From contig DGUI01000005.1 of the NCBI GenBank assembly GCA_002394605.1, forward strand, positions 1 through 48,421: DNA of 48,421 bases, written 5' to 3'. Shown here one piece after another: positions 16,749-26,008 of this stretch. The notes beneath the pieces are model-generated. The model had not been told where the DNA came from, made no database searches, and saw only the letters and a program-made list of their open reading frames with translations. The DNA comes from Mageeibacillus sp. UBA4314 (GTDB taxonomy: Bacteria > Bacillota > Clostridia > Saccharofermentanales > Saccharofermentanaceae). Numbering within the stretch: the first letter of the stretch is position 1; every line of letters starts with the position of its first letter. The position numbers and the translations under genes were made by a program.

Positions 16749-18623
16749 TTACTGCTTCCTGATACGCTCAAGTGCTTCTTTCTTCAGCTTAACACCGTCG
16801 ATCTTGCCGCTCCCCAACATTGGGAACTCGTCGAAAACGAAGAAATGTGAAGGTACCTTATACTTTGCCAGACGCTTCAGGAGTTCACCCCTGACTGCCT
16901 GTTCATCAAATACCTCACCGGACTTGAGAGTGATGCATGCTCCGACTTCCTCACCGAAAAAGTCACTCGGAACACCGATAACCTTTACATTATCGATCAT
17001 CGGAAGTTCTGTAATGGCTGCCTCGACCTCAGATGGCATAATGTTCTCACCGCCTCTGATGATCAATTCCTTATAGCGTCCTGCAAGAACGAGATAGCCA
17101 TTGTTATCGATATAACCCATATCTCCTGTGTGAAGCCATCCCTCATCATCGATCGCCTGATCTCCTATTGCGACCTTGTAATAACCTGTCATGAGATTGA
17201 ATCCCTGGACAAGTATCTCGCCGGGCTTTCCGTCCGGCAGGATCTCACCGTTCTCACGGTCGATTATACGCAGCTGGATATTCTCAACAGGCTTACCTAC
17301 AGTATGGAGGATATGGTCATCATCGTCATCGTAGAGTGTAACGCTGACAGGAGCCATCTCACTTAAACCGTATGCGATCATGAAGTGGTTCTGAGGCATC
17401 TTCTCGCGGAACATCTTAAGCTGGGCTTCAGTAGCTGCAGCACCGGCAAGATATGTACAGCGGAGACTGGCAAAATCCTCTTTATTGAATCTCTCATTAT
17501 TGAGCAGAGCGATGATCATCGTAGGAACGGAATGCAGGAGGGTGCATCTCTCACGGTTCATTATTGAGATAAGATTATCTGTCCTTATGTTATCCGGGAT
17601 GTACAACTTGGCGTTCTTGAGAGCACACGGTATAAAGCATACAACAAGCCCCAAAATGTGGAACAGGGGCACGATCAGGAGGTTCTTGTCCTGATCTGTC
17701 ATGTGCTGGAGCTTGACCTGTACGGAAGCAGCATTGAGCAGATTGTACGAAGAAAGGATAACGCCCTTGGGCTTGCCGGTAGATCCTGATGTAAAGATGA
17801 CCGTACAGGGACTGTCAGCTTCGACAGTCTGTTCAAAACGGCCTATAAGTGCATCAATCTCAGAGAACCTTGTCTTCAGATCGACATTGTTACGGATCGC
17901 ATATGTATTACTGACAGAGGTGCCTTCGCAGGAGCAGACTTCATCGATGAAGGCTTCCTCATCCTTCATTGCCGCTATCTCACCATAACAGAGAACGGTA
18001 ATATCGCCGATCGCACAGATCTTACCGATCTCTGCAGCACTCTGCGAAGGATTAATGAGCATTGCAATGGCGCCAAGCTTCTGTGTCGCATAGAATGTCA
18101 GCACCCAGTTCACCGAGTTGGCACCGCAGATGCCTACATGGGTTCCTTTGCCCACTCCCATTGCGGCAAGGTCAGAAGCGATTATCTGGCTTGCAGTATC
18201 GATGTCACGCCAGGTGTAGCTGTCGTGATCGTTCTGAAGGACCGTTAAGTCCCCGTATTCGCGCACCTGATGACTCAGTATCTCCTTGAAAGAGTGGTTG
18301 ATGTAAGTTGACAGATCTTCCTCCATCTTCTCGATATTGAATGCATTATCAAATCCTACCATGTGAAAGATCTCGAGAACATCTGCGCTCACGTTGCGCA
18401 GGAGCAGACGGTCACCGGGGAATCTCCTCCCGCAGACGACCATTTCGCGCATTCCCGCGGATGTGACAAGAGGAACATCCCTGAAGTCCAGGACAACCCG
18501 GCTGGTATCGAGAGGAATATCAGCTATGGCAGTTCGCAGCTGAGGAGCAGAGATCGTATCGATCCTTCCCTCAAGATACAGGATATAAGCACCTTCACTG
18601 TTGGTCTCAGTTCTGAAATTCAT
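16749..18623 (-). CDS. STAS domain fused to an acyl-adenylating (AMP-binding) enzyme
   Basis: Protein of 624 residues. Residues 1-110 form a STAS/anti-sigma-antagonist domain (LEGRIDTISAPQLR, VVLDFRDVPLVTSAGMREMV); candidate phosphosites are Thr54/Ser55, with Ala rather than Ser immediately before Gly57. Residues ~115-624 are a complete ANL-superfamily ligase: P-loop TVIFTSGSTGKPKGV (274-288), AYGLSEMAP (417-425), GWLHTGD with Asp501, GRYKELIIRGGENI (515-528) and catalytic Lys607 in GSGKIDG. Likely makes an acyl-AMP and then a thioester with CoA or a carrier; the acid is unknown. Strong GAGGAAT ribosome site. Sits between a transmembrane acyltransferase and a STAS-type phosphatase gene. The fusion is unusual. 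Confidence 0.88.
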   Translation of the reverse strand: MNFRTETNSEGAYILYLEGRIDTISAPQLRTAIADIPLDTSRVVLDFRDVPLVTSAGMREMVVCGRRFPGDRLLLRNVSADVLEIFHMVGFDNAFNIEKMEEDLSTYINHSFKEILSHQVREYGDLTVLQNDHDSYTWRDIDTASQIIASDLAAMGVGKGTHVGICGANSVNWVLTFYATQKLGAIAMLINPSQSAAEIGKICAIGDITVLCYGEIAAMKDEEAFIDEVCSCEGTSVSNTYAIRNNVDLKTRFSEIDALIGRFEQTVEADSPCTVIFTSGSTGKPKGVILSSYNLLNAASVQVKLQHMTDQDKNLLIVPLFHILGLVVCFIPCALKNAKLYIPDNIRTDNLISIMNRERCTLLHSVPTMIIALLNNERFNKEDFASLRCTYLAGAAATEAQLKMFREKMPQNHFMIAYGLSEMAPVSVTLYDDDDDHILHTVGKPVENIQLRIIDRENGEILPDGKPGEILVQGFNLMTGYYKVAIGDQAIDDEGWLHTGDMGYIDNNGYLVLAGRYKELIIRGGENIMPSEVEAAITELPMIDNVKVIGVPSDFFGEEVGACITLKSGEVFDEQAVRGELLKRLAKYKVPSHFFVFDEFPMLGSGKIDGVKLKKEALERIRKQ

Positions 18624-18638
18624 AAGTATTCCTCCTCT

Positions 18639-19847
18639 TTACGGTATTAGATAATTATTCCACATTGTTGCATAAGTGGAGACCTTGGGGTAAGCGTAGA
18701 TCATGATCAATATGGTCACTATCCATATTACTGCAAATACAATCCCTTTCTTCGGCTGTTTTAAGGTAACCAAATGAAAATGTAAGTGTTTCTCATTAAT
18801 GTCGATGATCAAGTAGCACAAAACGATCACTATCAGTGCATATACAGTCGGCAGCACCATTCCCGGCATCAGATGTCCCCATGCTGCAAGGAGCAGTGTC
18901 TGCATGGGAAGCGTGAAGATATAGCTGACACAGTAATAGGAATTTATGTTGCCTGAGATATGGTTGACGAGTGACGGTGCCTTGCCTCCCATGAGTTTGG
19001 AGATCTTATGGAAGAGGGCCAGGAATACCAGTGACGACAGGCATACGGCCCATGCATCCGTTCCCGGCACGAGAAGATATTGAAGAGAACTTCCCATTTC
19101 GGGCAGGAAAGGAATGCTTACGGTAAACCTGACTATGTAGTAAGCCACACATACGGGGGTCACGAACAGCAATATGCGGGTGGACAGGCCATCCTTGTTC
19201 GTGATCCTCGGATACAATCCTCCGATGAAGTAACCGAATGCAACAAACACAAAGTATGCAAGGAAAGAGAAATAAGCCTCTGCCTCAGTTACAACGAAGA
19301 AACCGATAAACTGGTTCAGCAGATAATCAGATGTATCCACGGGAGGCGTACTGAGAGGAATGGCAACGACATTCAGCACTATACCGATGATAAGAATACC
19401 GGCGTCGGGGACTTTTATGAGCTTCAGAAGTGCCATTGCCAGGAACGCAAGACCTGCAAAGGTAAGAACGTCAGCCTGGACCACCAGCAGGGAATTAGCG
19501 ATAAATATCGGCTCTCCCTTGATCAGGTAGGCAATAAGGTTCGGTATGCCGCTACGGAGGATGTTGAGAAACTGGCTCACCGTAATGAGTTCAAGACCAC
19601 GGAGCAGATAGTTCTTAGGGCCCTGGTTACGTGAATACCTCATTCCTATTCCCATGCAGACCATGAATGTCGCAGCACCGGTAAAGGTGCAGATCCACTC
19701 AAGCGCATCGTTAAGGAATCCGCTGGCATGATCCGTGCAATCCTCATAGATATGCAGGATGATCATGCAGACAATACAGAAGGCCTTCAGCCAATCCATC
19801 TCAGGCTGACGGCCGCGATTAACTTTCTCCTTGGCAAGATATCCCAT
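18639..19847 (-). CDS. Multi-pass membrane acyltransferase-like protein (HGSNAT/DUF1624-like)
   Basis: About 402 residues with ten or more transmembrane helices. The N-terminus reads RQPEMDWLKAFCIVCMIILH, matching the R..DwLkg..i..M...H opening of transmembrane acyltransferases related to heparan-alpha-glucosaminide N-acetyltransferase and acyltransferase-3. The conserved His is in the first helix. A GTG at 19862 would give 5 more residues, but its AAGG is directly adjacent; GGGTGAG is better spaced for the ATG at 19847. Likely moves an acyl group across the membrane onto an envelope glycan. The STAS-ligase gene starts 15 bases after its stop, suggesting it uses the activated acyl group. Confidence 0.65.
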   Translation of the reverse strand: MGYLAKEKVNRGRQPEMDWLKAFCIVCMIILHIYEDCTDHASGFLNDALEWICTFTGAATFMVCMGIGMRYSRNQGPKNYLLRGLELITVSQFLNILRSGIPNLIAYLIKGEPIFIANSLLVVQADVLTFAGLAFLAMALLKLIKVPDAGILIIGIVLNVVAIPLSTPPVDTSDYLLNQFIGFFVVTEAEAYFSFLAYFVFVAFGYFIGGLYPRITNKDGLSTRILLFVTPVCVAYYIVRFTVSIPFLPEMGSSLQYLLVPGTDAWAVCLSSLVFLALFHKISKLMGGKAPSLVNHISGNINSYYCVSYIFTLPMQTLLLAAWGHLMPGMVLPTVYALIVIVLCYLIIDINEKHLHFHLVTLKQPKKGIVFAVIWIVTILIMIYAYPKVSTYATMWNNYLIP

Positions 19848-19868
19848 AGTATCAGTACTCACCCTTCA

Positions 19869-21155
19869 TCATGATCCTGCTGACGGCAGTATCCCGCCAT
19901 CCTTATCCCCGTCCCTGCTGAGGAACGAATAGGGAGGGATCACATCACCGGCGATCTTGACATAGACCTTCATCTCCGGGTGCGGGCAGCTGTCAATCTC
20001 ATTATACTTCTCATCGTACAGTGCCTCGACAATGACCGGATCGCGGTAACCTTTGGGCATCAATACATTAAGCACATCTCCCTTATAGAACTTGTTCTTC
20101 TGGGTTACTTCGATAAGACCGCGTCCCTCATCATATCCTGTAACAACACCCACCACGAAAGCGGGCTTGTTATATGACTTTGATGAATCGATCTTGGCAT
20201 CCTCGGACGGACTCTGATAGAAGAATCCCGTGTCATAATCACGGTGGACGACCTTATCGAGCAGATATGTCCATCTGTCATCGACCGCATAAGCTGACGG
20301 ATCTGAATAATACAGATCGACTGCTTCACGATAGACCTTGGTCGCAGAAGCTGCATAGTATGCGCCCTTGATACGACCTTCGATCTTAAGACTGTCAATG
20401 CCGGAACTGATCATCTCGGGAACATGTTCGATCATGCAGATGTCCTTGCTGCCGAAGATATAAGTGCCGCGCTCATCCTGTTCGACAGGCATGACCGTAT
20501 CAGGTCTCTTCTCCTCCACGACAGAGTAACCCCAGCGGCACGGCTGTGCGCATGAACCGCCGTTGGAACGGCGTCCCGTGAGGTAGTTGGACAGAAGGCA
20601 CCTGCCCGAATAAGCAACGCACATGGCACCGTGGACAAAGCATTCTATCTGGCAGTCAGAAGGGATCTCTTCACGTATCTTACGGATCTGTGCGAGAGAT
20701 ACTTCGCGCGCGAGAACTATCCTTCTTGCGCCCTGGTCGTACCAGAACCTGCATGCCGCGCTGTTCGTGACAGAAGCCTGCGTGGATATGTGTATCTCAA
20801 GATCAGGTGCGACCTTGCGGATATGAGCGAAGATGCCGGGATCGGATACAAGGACTGCATCTGCCTTGGCAGTATGCGCCACAAAGTCGATCTCTTCATC
20901 AAGGAACTTCAGGTCCTCTTCTGTTGCAAGGATATTCATGGTCACATAACACTTCACTCCGCGTGAATGGGCAAAGCTTATGCCCTCCACCATCTCTTCC
21001 CTCGTGAAATTGCCGCTGAAGGTCCTTAGCCCGAAGCTCTTGCCGGACATGTAAACGGCATCTGCACCATATTCGATCACAGTGCGCAGCTTCTCTATAT
21101 CACCTGCAGGACTTAATACTTCTACTCTTCTTGTATCGCTCATGGTCTTACTCAC
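19869..21155 (-). CDS. Peptidase U32 family protein (TrhP/YegQ-like)
   Basis: Protein of 428 residues. The family signature is present: ECFVHGAMCVAYSGRCLLSN, then GRRSNGGSCAQPCRW, giving the cysteine cluster that binds iron-sulfur in tRNA-hydroxylating members (TrhP, 5-hydroxyuridine at wobble position 34). The TIM-barrel N-terminal part (LSPAGDIEKLRTVIEYGADAVY) and a C-terminal beta domain are complete. Older annotation calls these collagenases. The frame begins with GTG at 21155 three bases after the mltG stop; ATG at 21143 is an equally possible start. Neighbouring mltG is a common partner of U32 genes in Firmicutes. Confidence 0.9.
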   Translation of the reverse strand: MSKTMSDTRRVEVLSPAGDIEKLRTVIEYGADAVYMSGKSFGLRTFSGNFTREEMVEGISFAHSRGVKCYVTMNILATEEDLKFLDEEIDFVAHTAKADAVLVSDPGIFAHIRKVAPDLEIHISTQASVTNSAACRFWYDQGARRIVLAREVSLAQIRKIREEIPSDCQIECFVHGAMCVAYSGRCLLSNYLTGRRSNGGSCAQPCRWGYSVVEEKRPDTVMPVEQDERGTYIFGSKDICMIEHVPEMISSGIDSLKIEGRIKGAYYAASATKVYREAVDLYYSDPSAYAVDDRWTYLLDKVVHRDYDTGFFYQSPSEDAKIDSSKSYNKPAFVVGVVTGYDEGRGLIEVTQKNKFYKGDVLNVLMPKGYRDPVIVEALYDEKYNEIDSCPHPEMKVYVKIAGDVIPPYSFLSRDGDKDGGILPSAGS

Positions 21156-21158
21156 TTA

Positions 21159-22400
21159 TCAGTTATTAACGGCTGCCGGTGCTGTCGTTGCAGCTGCAGC
21201 CGCAGCCTCATTCAGTGTTCCGTCCTCATTTATGTTACCCTGGGTATCTTCATCCGTATCGGCATCTTCGACATCCCAGTATGCAGAATACTTGGCAACA
21301 TTCTTCTCGTGCTGCTTCAATGTCGTGGCATATGCCGTGCCGCCGTCACCCGTGGCACAGAAATACATGTAATCACATCCGGGTTCCGGATAGAGGGCTG
21401 CAGCGATGGCATTGGCACCCGGGCTGCATATGGGTCCCGGAGGAAGATCCGGATACTTGTACGTATTATAAGGGCTGTCTATGTTGATCTGCTCATCAGT
21501 ATGCCTGATGGAAGCCTTACCGCCCCGGTTCTTTATGAGATAATTGATCGTTGCGGAAGAACCCAGGATATGGTCCTTCTCATTCTTGGAATTGAGCCTG
21601 TTGTGGAATACTGCGGATATGTACATCATATCGTTCACACGGCCCGTCTCCGACTGGATTATCGATGCCAGCGTGATGACCTCATCCATAGACATCTTGA
21701 GCTTGCTCGCGCGCTTGTAGTAGTCCTTGTAGAGCTTGGTCTCCATGTTGTTCAAGAACTTCCTGATGATCGTCTCAGGCTTCGCATTGACGTCGAAGAT
21801 GTACGTATCAGGATAGAGGTAGCCTGCCAGGACAAAATCCCTGTTCTCGTTCAGATCGATCTGCGAGATGAACTTATAATCCACGAAGAGATTAGTGGAG
21901 TTCATGCACTCATCCATCTCCTTATCGTCGAAAGTAAGTCCCGCCTTATGAAGGAGCGCCTTGACCTCCATGTACGTAAGGCCTTCAGGGATCGTTACCT
22001 TGACAGACGCAGGTTCGAGCGTCAGGAAATACATCATCTCATCGTAAGAGAAAGTCTTGAGCAGATAATGCGTACCGGCCACGTATGACCCGTCAAATCC
22101 ATTGATCTTGCTCATGAGCGAGAATATGAACGTATTATTGATCAGACCTGCATCAAGGAGCCTGTCAGCTATGTCAGAAGTGGTATCACCCGTATTGACG
22201 ACAACGGTAACAACGCCGGGGGTATCGCTCTTAAGGCCCAGATATTCGCCTGCATCTATACGTGCCTGCAGAGCATCAAATCTCTTCTCCTGGGAGAGCA
22301 CGTAGTTATAACCGAATATGACGCCTACTACGGCAAATGAGAACAGCAGTACGAGTACTATGAGTATCCTGAACGCTATCCTTATCTTCCTTGATACCAT
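21159..22400 (-). CDS. mltG: Endolytic murein transglycosylase MltG
   Basis: Membrane-anchored lytic transglycosylase of 413 residues that cuts nascent glycan strands during peptidoglycan synthesis. One N-terminal TM helix (about 9-32), a LysM-like segment, then the YceG catalytic domain with the catalytic Glu251 in LASIIQSETG and the downstream blocks MMYISAVFHNRL, YNTYKYPDLPPGPI and the C-terminal Tyr/Phe-rich FCATGDGGTAY. A GAAAGG ribosome site precedes the start. The C-terminus is Ala-rich and low complexity. Second gene of the typA operon (13-base gap). Confidence 0.95.
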   Translation of the reverse strand: MVSRKIRIAFRILIVLVLLFSFAVVGVIFGYNYVLSQEKRFDALQARIDAGEYLGLKSDTPGVVTVVVNTGDTTSDIADRLLDAGLINNTFIFSLMSKINGFDGSYVAGTHYLLKTFSYDEMMYFLTLEPASVKVTIPEGLTYMEVKALLHKAGLTFDDKEMDECMNSTNLFVDYKFISQIDLNENRDFVLAGYLYPDTYIFDVNAKPETIIRKFLNNMETKLYKDYYKRASKLKMSMDEVITLASIIQSETGRVNDMMYISAVFHNRLNSKNEKDHILGSSATINYLIKNRGGKASIRHTDEQINIDSPYNTYKYPDLPPGPICSPGANAIAAALYPEPGCDYMYFCATGDGGTAYATTLKQHEKNVAKYSAYWDVEDADTDEDTQGNINEDGTLNEAAAAAATTAPAAVNN

Positions 22401-22413
22401 CTTACCTTTCTGT

Positions 22414-24258
22414 TTACGCCTGCTTCTTGGCGGCGGCCTGAGCCTTCATTCTGAGATCTGTATTAAGGATCTTCTTCCTCAAGCGGATATTCTTGGGAGT
22501 AACCTCGCACAGCTCATCATCTTCCACAAATTCGAGGCACTGCTCAAGGCTCAGATTGAGAGGAGGCGTAAGCCTCATGGCATCATCCGATCCGGCTGCA
22601 CGCATGTTCGTAACATGCTTCTTCTTGCAGACATTGACTGTTATATCTTCAGGCTTCGGGTTGATACCGACTATCATTCCCTCATATACAGGAGTTCCCG
22701 CTCCGATAAGGAGACTTCCTCTGTCCTGTGCATTGAACAGACCGTATGTCATGGCTTCTCCACTCTCGAAAGCGACAAGCACTCCGTGGTTCCTCGTAGC
22801 GATCTCCCCGACGAAAGGCTCAAAGCCACTGATCACGCTGTTCATTATACCATTGCCCTTAGTGTCGGTCAAAAACTCCGTCCTGTATCCGATGATACCT
22901 CTTGAAGGGATCCTGAACTCAAGACGGGTGTATCCTTTCTCCGGGGGGAGCATATTGAGAAGTTCTGCCTTACGGCTTCCCAGCTTCTCCATTACAGGTC
23001 CGACGAACTCCTCGGGCACATCGATAACCAGATCCTCAACAGGTTCACAGAGAACACCGTCGATCTCCTTCATGATGACCTTAGGCTTACTTACCTGGAA
23101 CTCGTATCCTTCTCTTCTCATCGTCTCGATGAGGATGGACAGATGCAGTTCTCCTCTTCCCTTGACTATAAATGCCTCCGTTGTATCTGTCTCCTCAAGT
23201 CTCATCGATACGTTAGTCTCGATCTCCTTGAAGAGTCTGTCCCTGATGTGTCTTGACGTAACGAACTTACCGTCCTGTCCTGCAAAAGGGCTGTCATTGA
23301 CCGAGAAAGTCATCGCGATCGTAGGCTCATCGATATCAACAAACGGCAGAGGCTCAGGTGTTGATGCATCGCAGATGGTGTCACCGATATTGATATCAGG
23401 GATACCCGCAACGCAGACGATCTCGCCTACAGAAGCCTCAGAGATTTCCTCCTTTCCGAGATCATGGAATCTCAAGAGCTTAACAATCCTGGCACTTCTC
23501 TTGCCGTCCTCACCATATGTGACGATGGATACATTCTCACCCTGTTTGATCGTACCTCTCTCGATCCTTCCGACCGCGATCCTTCCGATATACGGATCAG
23601 AATCGATATTGGACACGAGAAGCTGCAAAGGGCCTTCCACATCTCCCTCAGGACAAGGTGTATACTTGACAACAGCATCAAGGAGCGGCTGGAAATCAAG
23701 TTCCTTACCTTCCTGAAATTCCTTAAGGTCAGTTGTGGCAATACCGGTCTTACCGGATGAATAGATGATCGGGAATTCAAGCTGGTCATCATCAGCACCC
23801 AGCTCGATAAAAAGATCCAAGACCATATCCACTACCTGCAGAGGTCTTCCGTCAGGCCTGTCGATCTTGTTAATGCACACGATAGGCTTAAGACCCATCT
23901 CAAGTGCCTTACGAAGAACGAATCTTGTCTGGGGCATAGGACCGTCATATGAATCGACAACGAGCAGAACCGCATCAACCATCTTAAGTACACGTTCAAC
24001 CTCGCCTCCGAAGTCTGCGTGACCGGGAGTATCAACAACATTGATCCTGATCCCCTTGTAGTTGATTGCCGTATTCTTGGCAAGGATCGTGATACCTCTC
24101 TCCCTCTCAAGATCGTTGCTGTCCATTACCTGCTCAACGATCTGCTCATTCTCTCTGTAGATGCCGGCCTGCTTAAGCATGGAATCGACAATTGTTGTCT
24201 TACCGTGGTCAACGTGTGCGATGATCGCAATATTGCGCATGTTCTCGATCTTAGCCAT
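22414..24258 (-). CDS. typA: Ribosome-binding GTPase TypA/BipA
   Basis: Translational GTPase of 614 residues involved in 50S assembly and stress adaptation. G1 is AHVDHGKTT (14-22), G2/G3 are RGITI and DTPGHADF, G4 is NKID. The EF-G-like domains III and V and the TypA-specific C-terminal domain (GSDDAMRLTPP, then LEFVEDDELCEVTPKNIRLRK) are all present at normal length. AGAGGAG precedes the start. It heads the six-gene operon typA-mltG-U32-acyltransferase-STAS ligase-phosphatase, all spaced 3-21 bases apart. Confidence 0.97.
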   Translation of the reverse strand: MAKIENMRNIAIIAHVDHGKTTIVDSMLKQAGIYRENEQIVEQVMDSNDLERERGITILAKNTAINYKGIRINVVDTPGHADFGGEVERVLKMVDAVLLVVDSYDGPMPQTRFVLRKALEMGLKPIVCINKIDRPDGRPLQVVDMVLDLFIELGADDDQLEFPIIYSSGKTGIATTDLKEFQEGKELDFQPLLDAVVKYTPCPEGDVEGPLQLLVSNIDSDPYIGRIAVGRIERGTIKQGENVSIVTYGEDGKRSARIVKLLRFHDLGKEEISEASVGEIVCVAGIPDINIGDTICDASTPEPLPFVDIDEPTIAMTFSVNDSPFAGQDGKFVTSRHIRDRLFKEIETNVSMRLEETDTTEAFIVKGRGELHLSILIETMRREGYEFQVSKPKVIMKEIDGVLCEPVEDLVIDVPEEFVGPVMEKLGSRKAELLNMLPPEKGYTRLEFRIPSRGIIGYRTEFLTDTKGNGIMNSVISGFEPFVGEIATRNHGVLVAFESGEAMTYGLFNAQDRGSLLIGAGTPVYEGMIVGINPKPEDITVNVCKKKHVTNMRAAGSDDAMRLTPPLNLSLEQCLEFVEDDELCEVTPKNIRLRKKILNTDLRMKAQAAAKKQA

Positions 24259-24364
24259 AACTGCTCCTCTTAATGCCTTATTTATATTATTAAAAATTCA
24301 CGGGAATATTTTCCTACTTATTCGGCAGGAATAGTCACTGACATATTAAACAAAATATCACGCC

Positions 24365-25039
24365 CTACCGGCGTTCTTGTCCGATAAGTATCACAGTAAA
24401 GGCAGCCATGAGCAGAATGCAGCTGGCCAATATCGCATAAAGGTCCGCAACGCCCATCAGAAGACTGCCAAGTCCCGCACCGATCCCGAAGAGGACGATG
24501 ACGGCGAGATAGTAGAGCGCTTTCGTGATGTCTTCCCTGTCCCTGTGCCTTATCCATTTGCTCAGGGAAACGGTTCCTGCCCTTAAGTTGCCGATGCACA
24601 TCGTGCTCGCATATTCGTGTCCGTTGACCTCGCGAAAAGCCTGCACCTGCATGGCGCACGAGAACGATATGAGAGAGTTTGCAACCGGGTTCATGCTCTG
24701 TGGCATAAAGGCCGTGGACATAAGGATCAGAGCCTCGGTTATGAGTATCGCGAGCCTCCAGTTACCGCTGTTATCCTTCTTCTTGATAATGTGAGCCGTC
24801 TGTTCGGTCACGAGCACTCCCAGCGCGAAAGCTATCACCGGCCAAAGATACTTGAGGGCCTCCGAGAAGTTCCCCTCAAAGAGCTTTACGCTCAGCAGCA
24901 CGATGTTGCCCGTCTGGGCGTTCGCGAAGACACTGCCGCGCAGAAGATATGTATAGGAATCCTGCAGCCCGCCTGACACGGCCAGGAGTATCATTACAGG
25001 TATGCTCTCGGCGATCTGCTTGCCCGTGCGTACACTCAT
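24365..25039 (-). CDS. YoaK/DUF1275 family membrane protein
   Basis: Protein of 224 residues with six predicted TM helices. The family pattern is clear: LAVSGGLQDSYTYLLRGSVFANAQTGNIVLL near the N-terminus (the conserved G..D...Y...G....nQTGN region) and MQVQAFREVNGHEYAST followed by CIGNLR in the middle. Function of the family is not established; small-molecule transport has been suggested. It starts four bases after the alpha/beta-hydrolase stop, so the two form a pair, separated from typA by about 106 AT-rich bases. Confidence 0.88.
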   Translation of the reverse strand: MSVRTGKQIAESIPVMILLAVSGGLQDSYTYLLRGSVFANAQTGNIVLLSVKLFEGNFSEALKYLWPVIAFALGVLVTEQTAHIIKKKDNSGNWRLAILITEALILMSTAFMPQSMNPVANSLISFSCAMQVQAFREVNGHEYASTMCIGNLRAGTVSLSKWIRHRDREDITKALYYLAVIVLFGIGAGLGSLLMGVADLYAILASCILLMAAFTVILIGQERR

Positions 25040-25043
25040 GTTG

Positions 25044-25838
25044 TTACTTGCCGCCGTTCAGAAAGCAGAGCACGCGCTCAAAGAAGTCCGGCGCCTCATC
25101 ATAGACGGCGTGACCGAACTCATCATAGAGGTATTTCGTAACACCGGGGATCATGTCAAAGTCATCATATGCCTCAGGTGATATGATCTTGTCCTTCCTA
25201 TCGGCAAGGACAAGTGTCTTTGCCTTTATGTCCTTAAGCTCCCCGTAGACGTTAAAACCTTCCGTCCCCTCAGCGATCGTTATGAACTTGTTTATCTCCT
25301 CTTCCGAAGCATCCTTGTTGGCTGTATAGATCAGATCCTTATACTTCCCGTAGAATCCCTCCGAATACACATTGCTTCCGAAAGCCTCCGCCAGCGCCCT
25401 GATGTCCCTCTTCTTTGCAAGTTCCACCCAACCTGAGATCTTCTCCGTCTCATTCTTCCTTGGCCTTGAAGTGGTCGATCCGAGCACCAGCCTGCTCACG
25501 AGTTCAGGGTATCTTATAGCGATCACCTGCGCCATCATCCCGCCCTGCGAGAATCCCATGACAGCAGCATCTTCTATCCCTATGGCCTTCATCACAGAAG
25601 CCGTGTCATCAGCCATGTCCCGGACAGTATAAGGCGCCCTGATATTATCCCTCCTGTCAAAAAGATAGACATCATAATCCTCACAGAAGACCTTATAAGC
25701 AGCCTCGATGGCGGGAGCAGCCATCAGCACGCTCCTTAAAGACAATCCCGGCAGCACCACGAAAGCTTTCCCCTCAGGGTTTCCGAACCTCAGGTACTTC
25801 ATCGTAAGATCGTTATTTGAATAAGTATTAATCTCCAT
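25044..25838 (-). CDS. Alpha/beta-fold hydrolase
   Basis: Protein of 264 residues. Nucleophile elbow GFSQGG with Ser97, acid in VLADRKDKI and His243 in EFGHAVYDEAP make a complete triad in the expected order. No signal peptide, so it is cytosolic. The ribosome site GGAGGAG is well placed. Substrate cannot be told; the overall layout resembles esterases and proline-iminopeptidase-like enzymes. Co-transcribed with the YoaK-like gene. Confidence 0.87.
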   Translation of the reverse strand: MEINTYSNNDLTMKYLRFGNPEGKAFVVLPGLSLRSVLMAAPAIEAAYKVFCEDYDVYLFDRRDNIRAPYTVRDMADDTASVMKAIGIEDAAVMGFSQGGMMAQVIAIRYPELVSRLVLGSTTSRPRKNETEKISGWVELAKKRDIRALAEAFGSNVYSEGFYGKYKDLIYTANKDASEEEINKFITIAEGTEGFNVYGELKDIKAKTLVLADRKDKIISPEAYDDFDMIPGVTKYLYDEFGHAVYDEAPDFFERVLCFLNGGK

Positions 25839-26008
25839 TTCGTATTCTCCTCCGCATTTTTATGTATTTTATCATTTTGGCGTCAGATGGATATAGAGCA
25901 AAAAAACGACAAACGATACGGTTTTTTCCGATTTTCGTATTTTTTCGGAGATTTTTGCGAGGGGATTGGTGGTATTGTGGTGCCAATTATCATTAACAGG
26001 GGGTTGCC

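Noticed and set aside
22493..23716. 407-codon open frame antisense to typA
   Set aside because: Ser/Pro-rich translation typical of a reverse-strand shadow of a conserved gene.
25918..25952. Terminator before the nuclease-like gene (ATACG...CGTAT then T-run)
   Set aside because: Five-pair stem with a long T-rich loop; too weak, and no plus-strand gene lies upstream to end.
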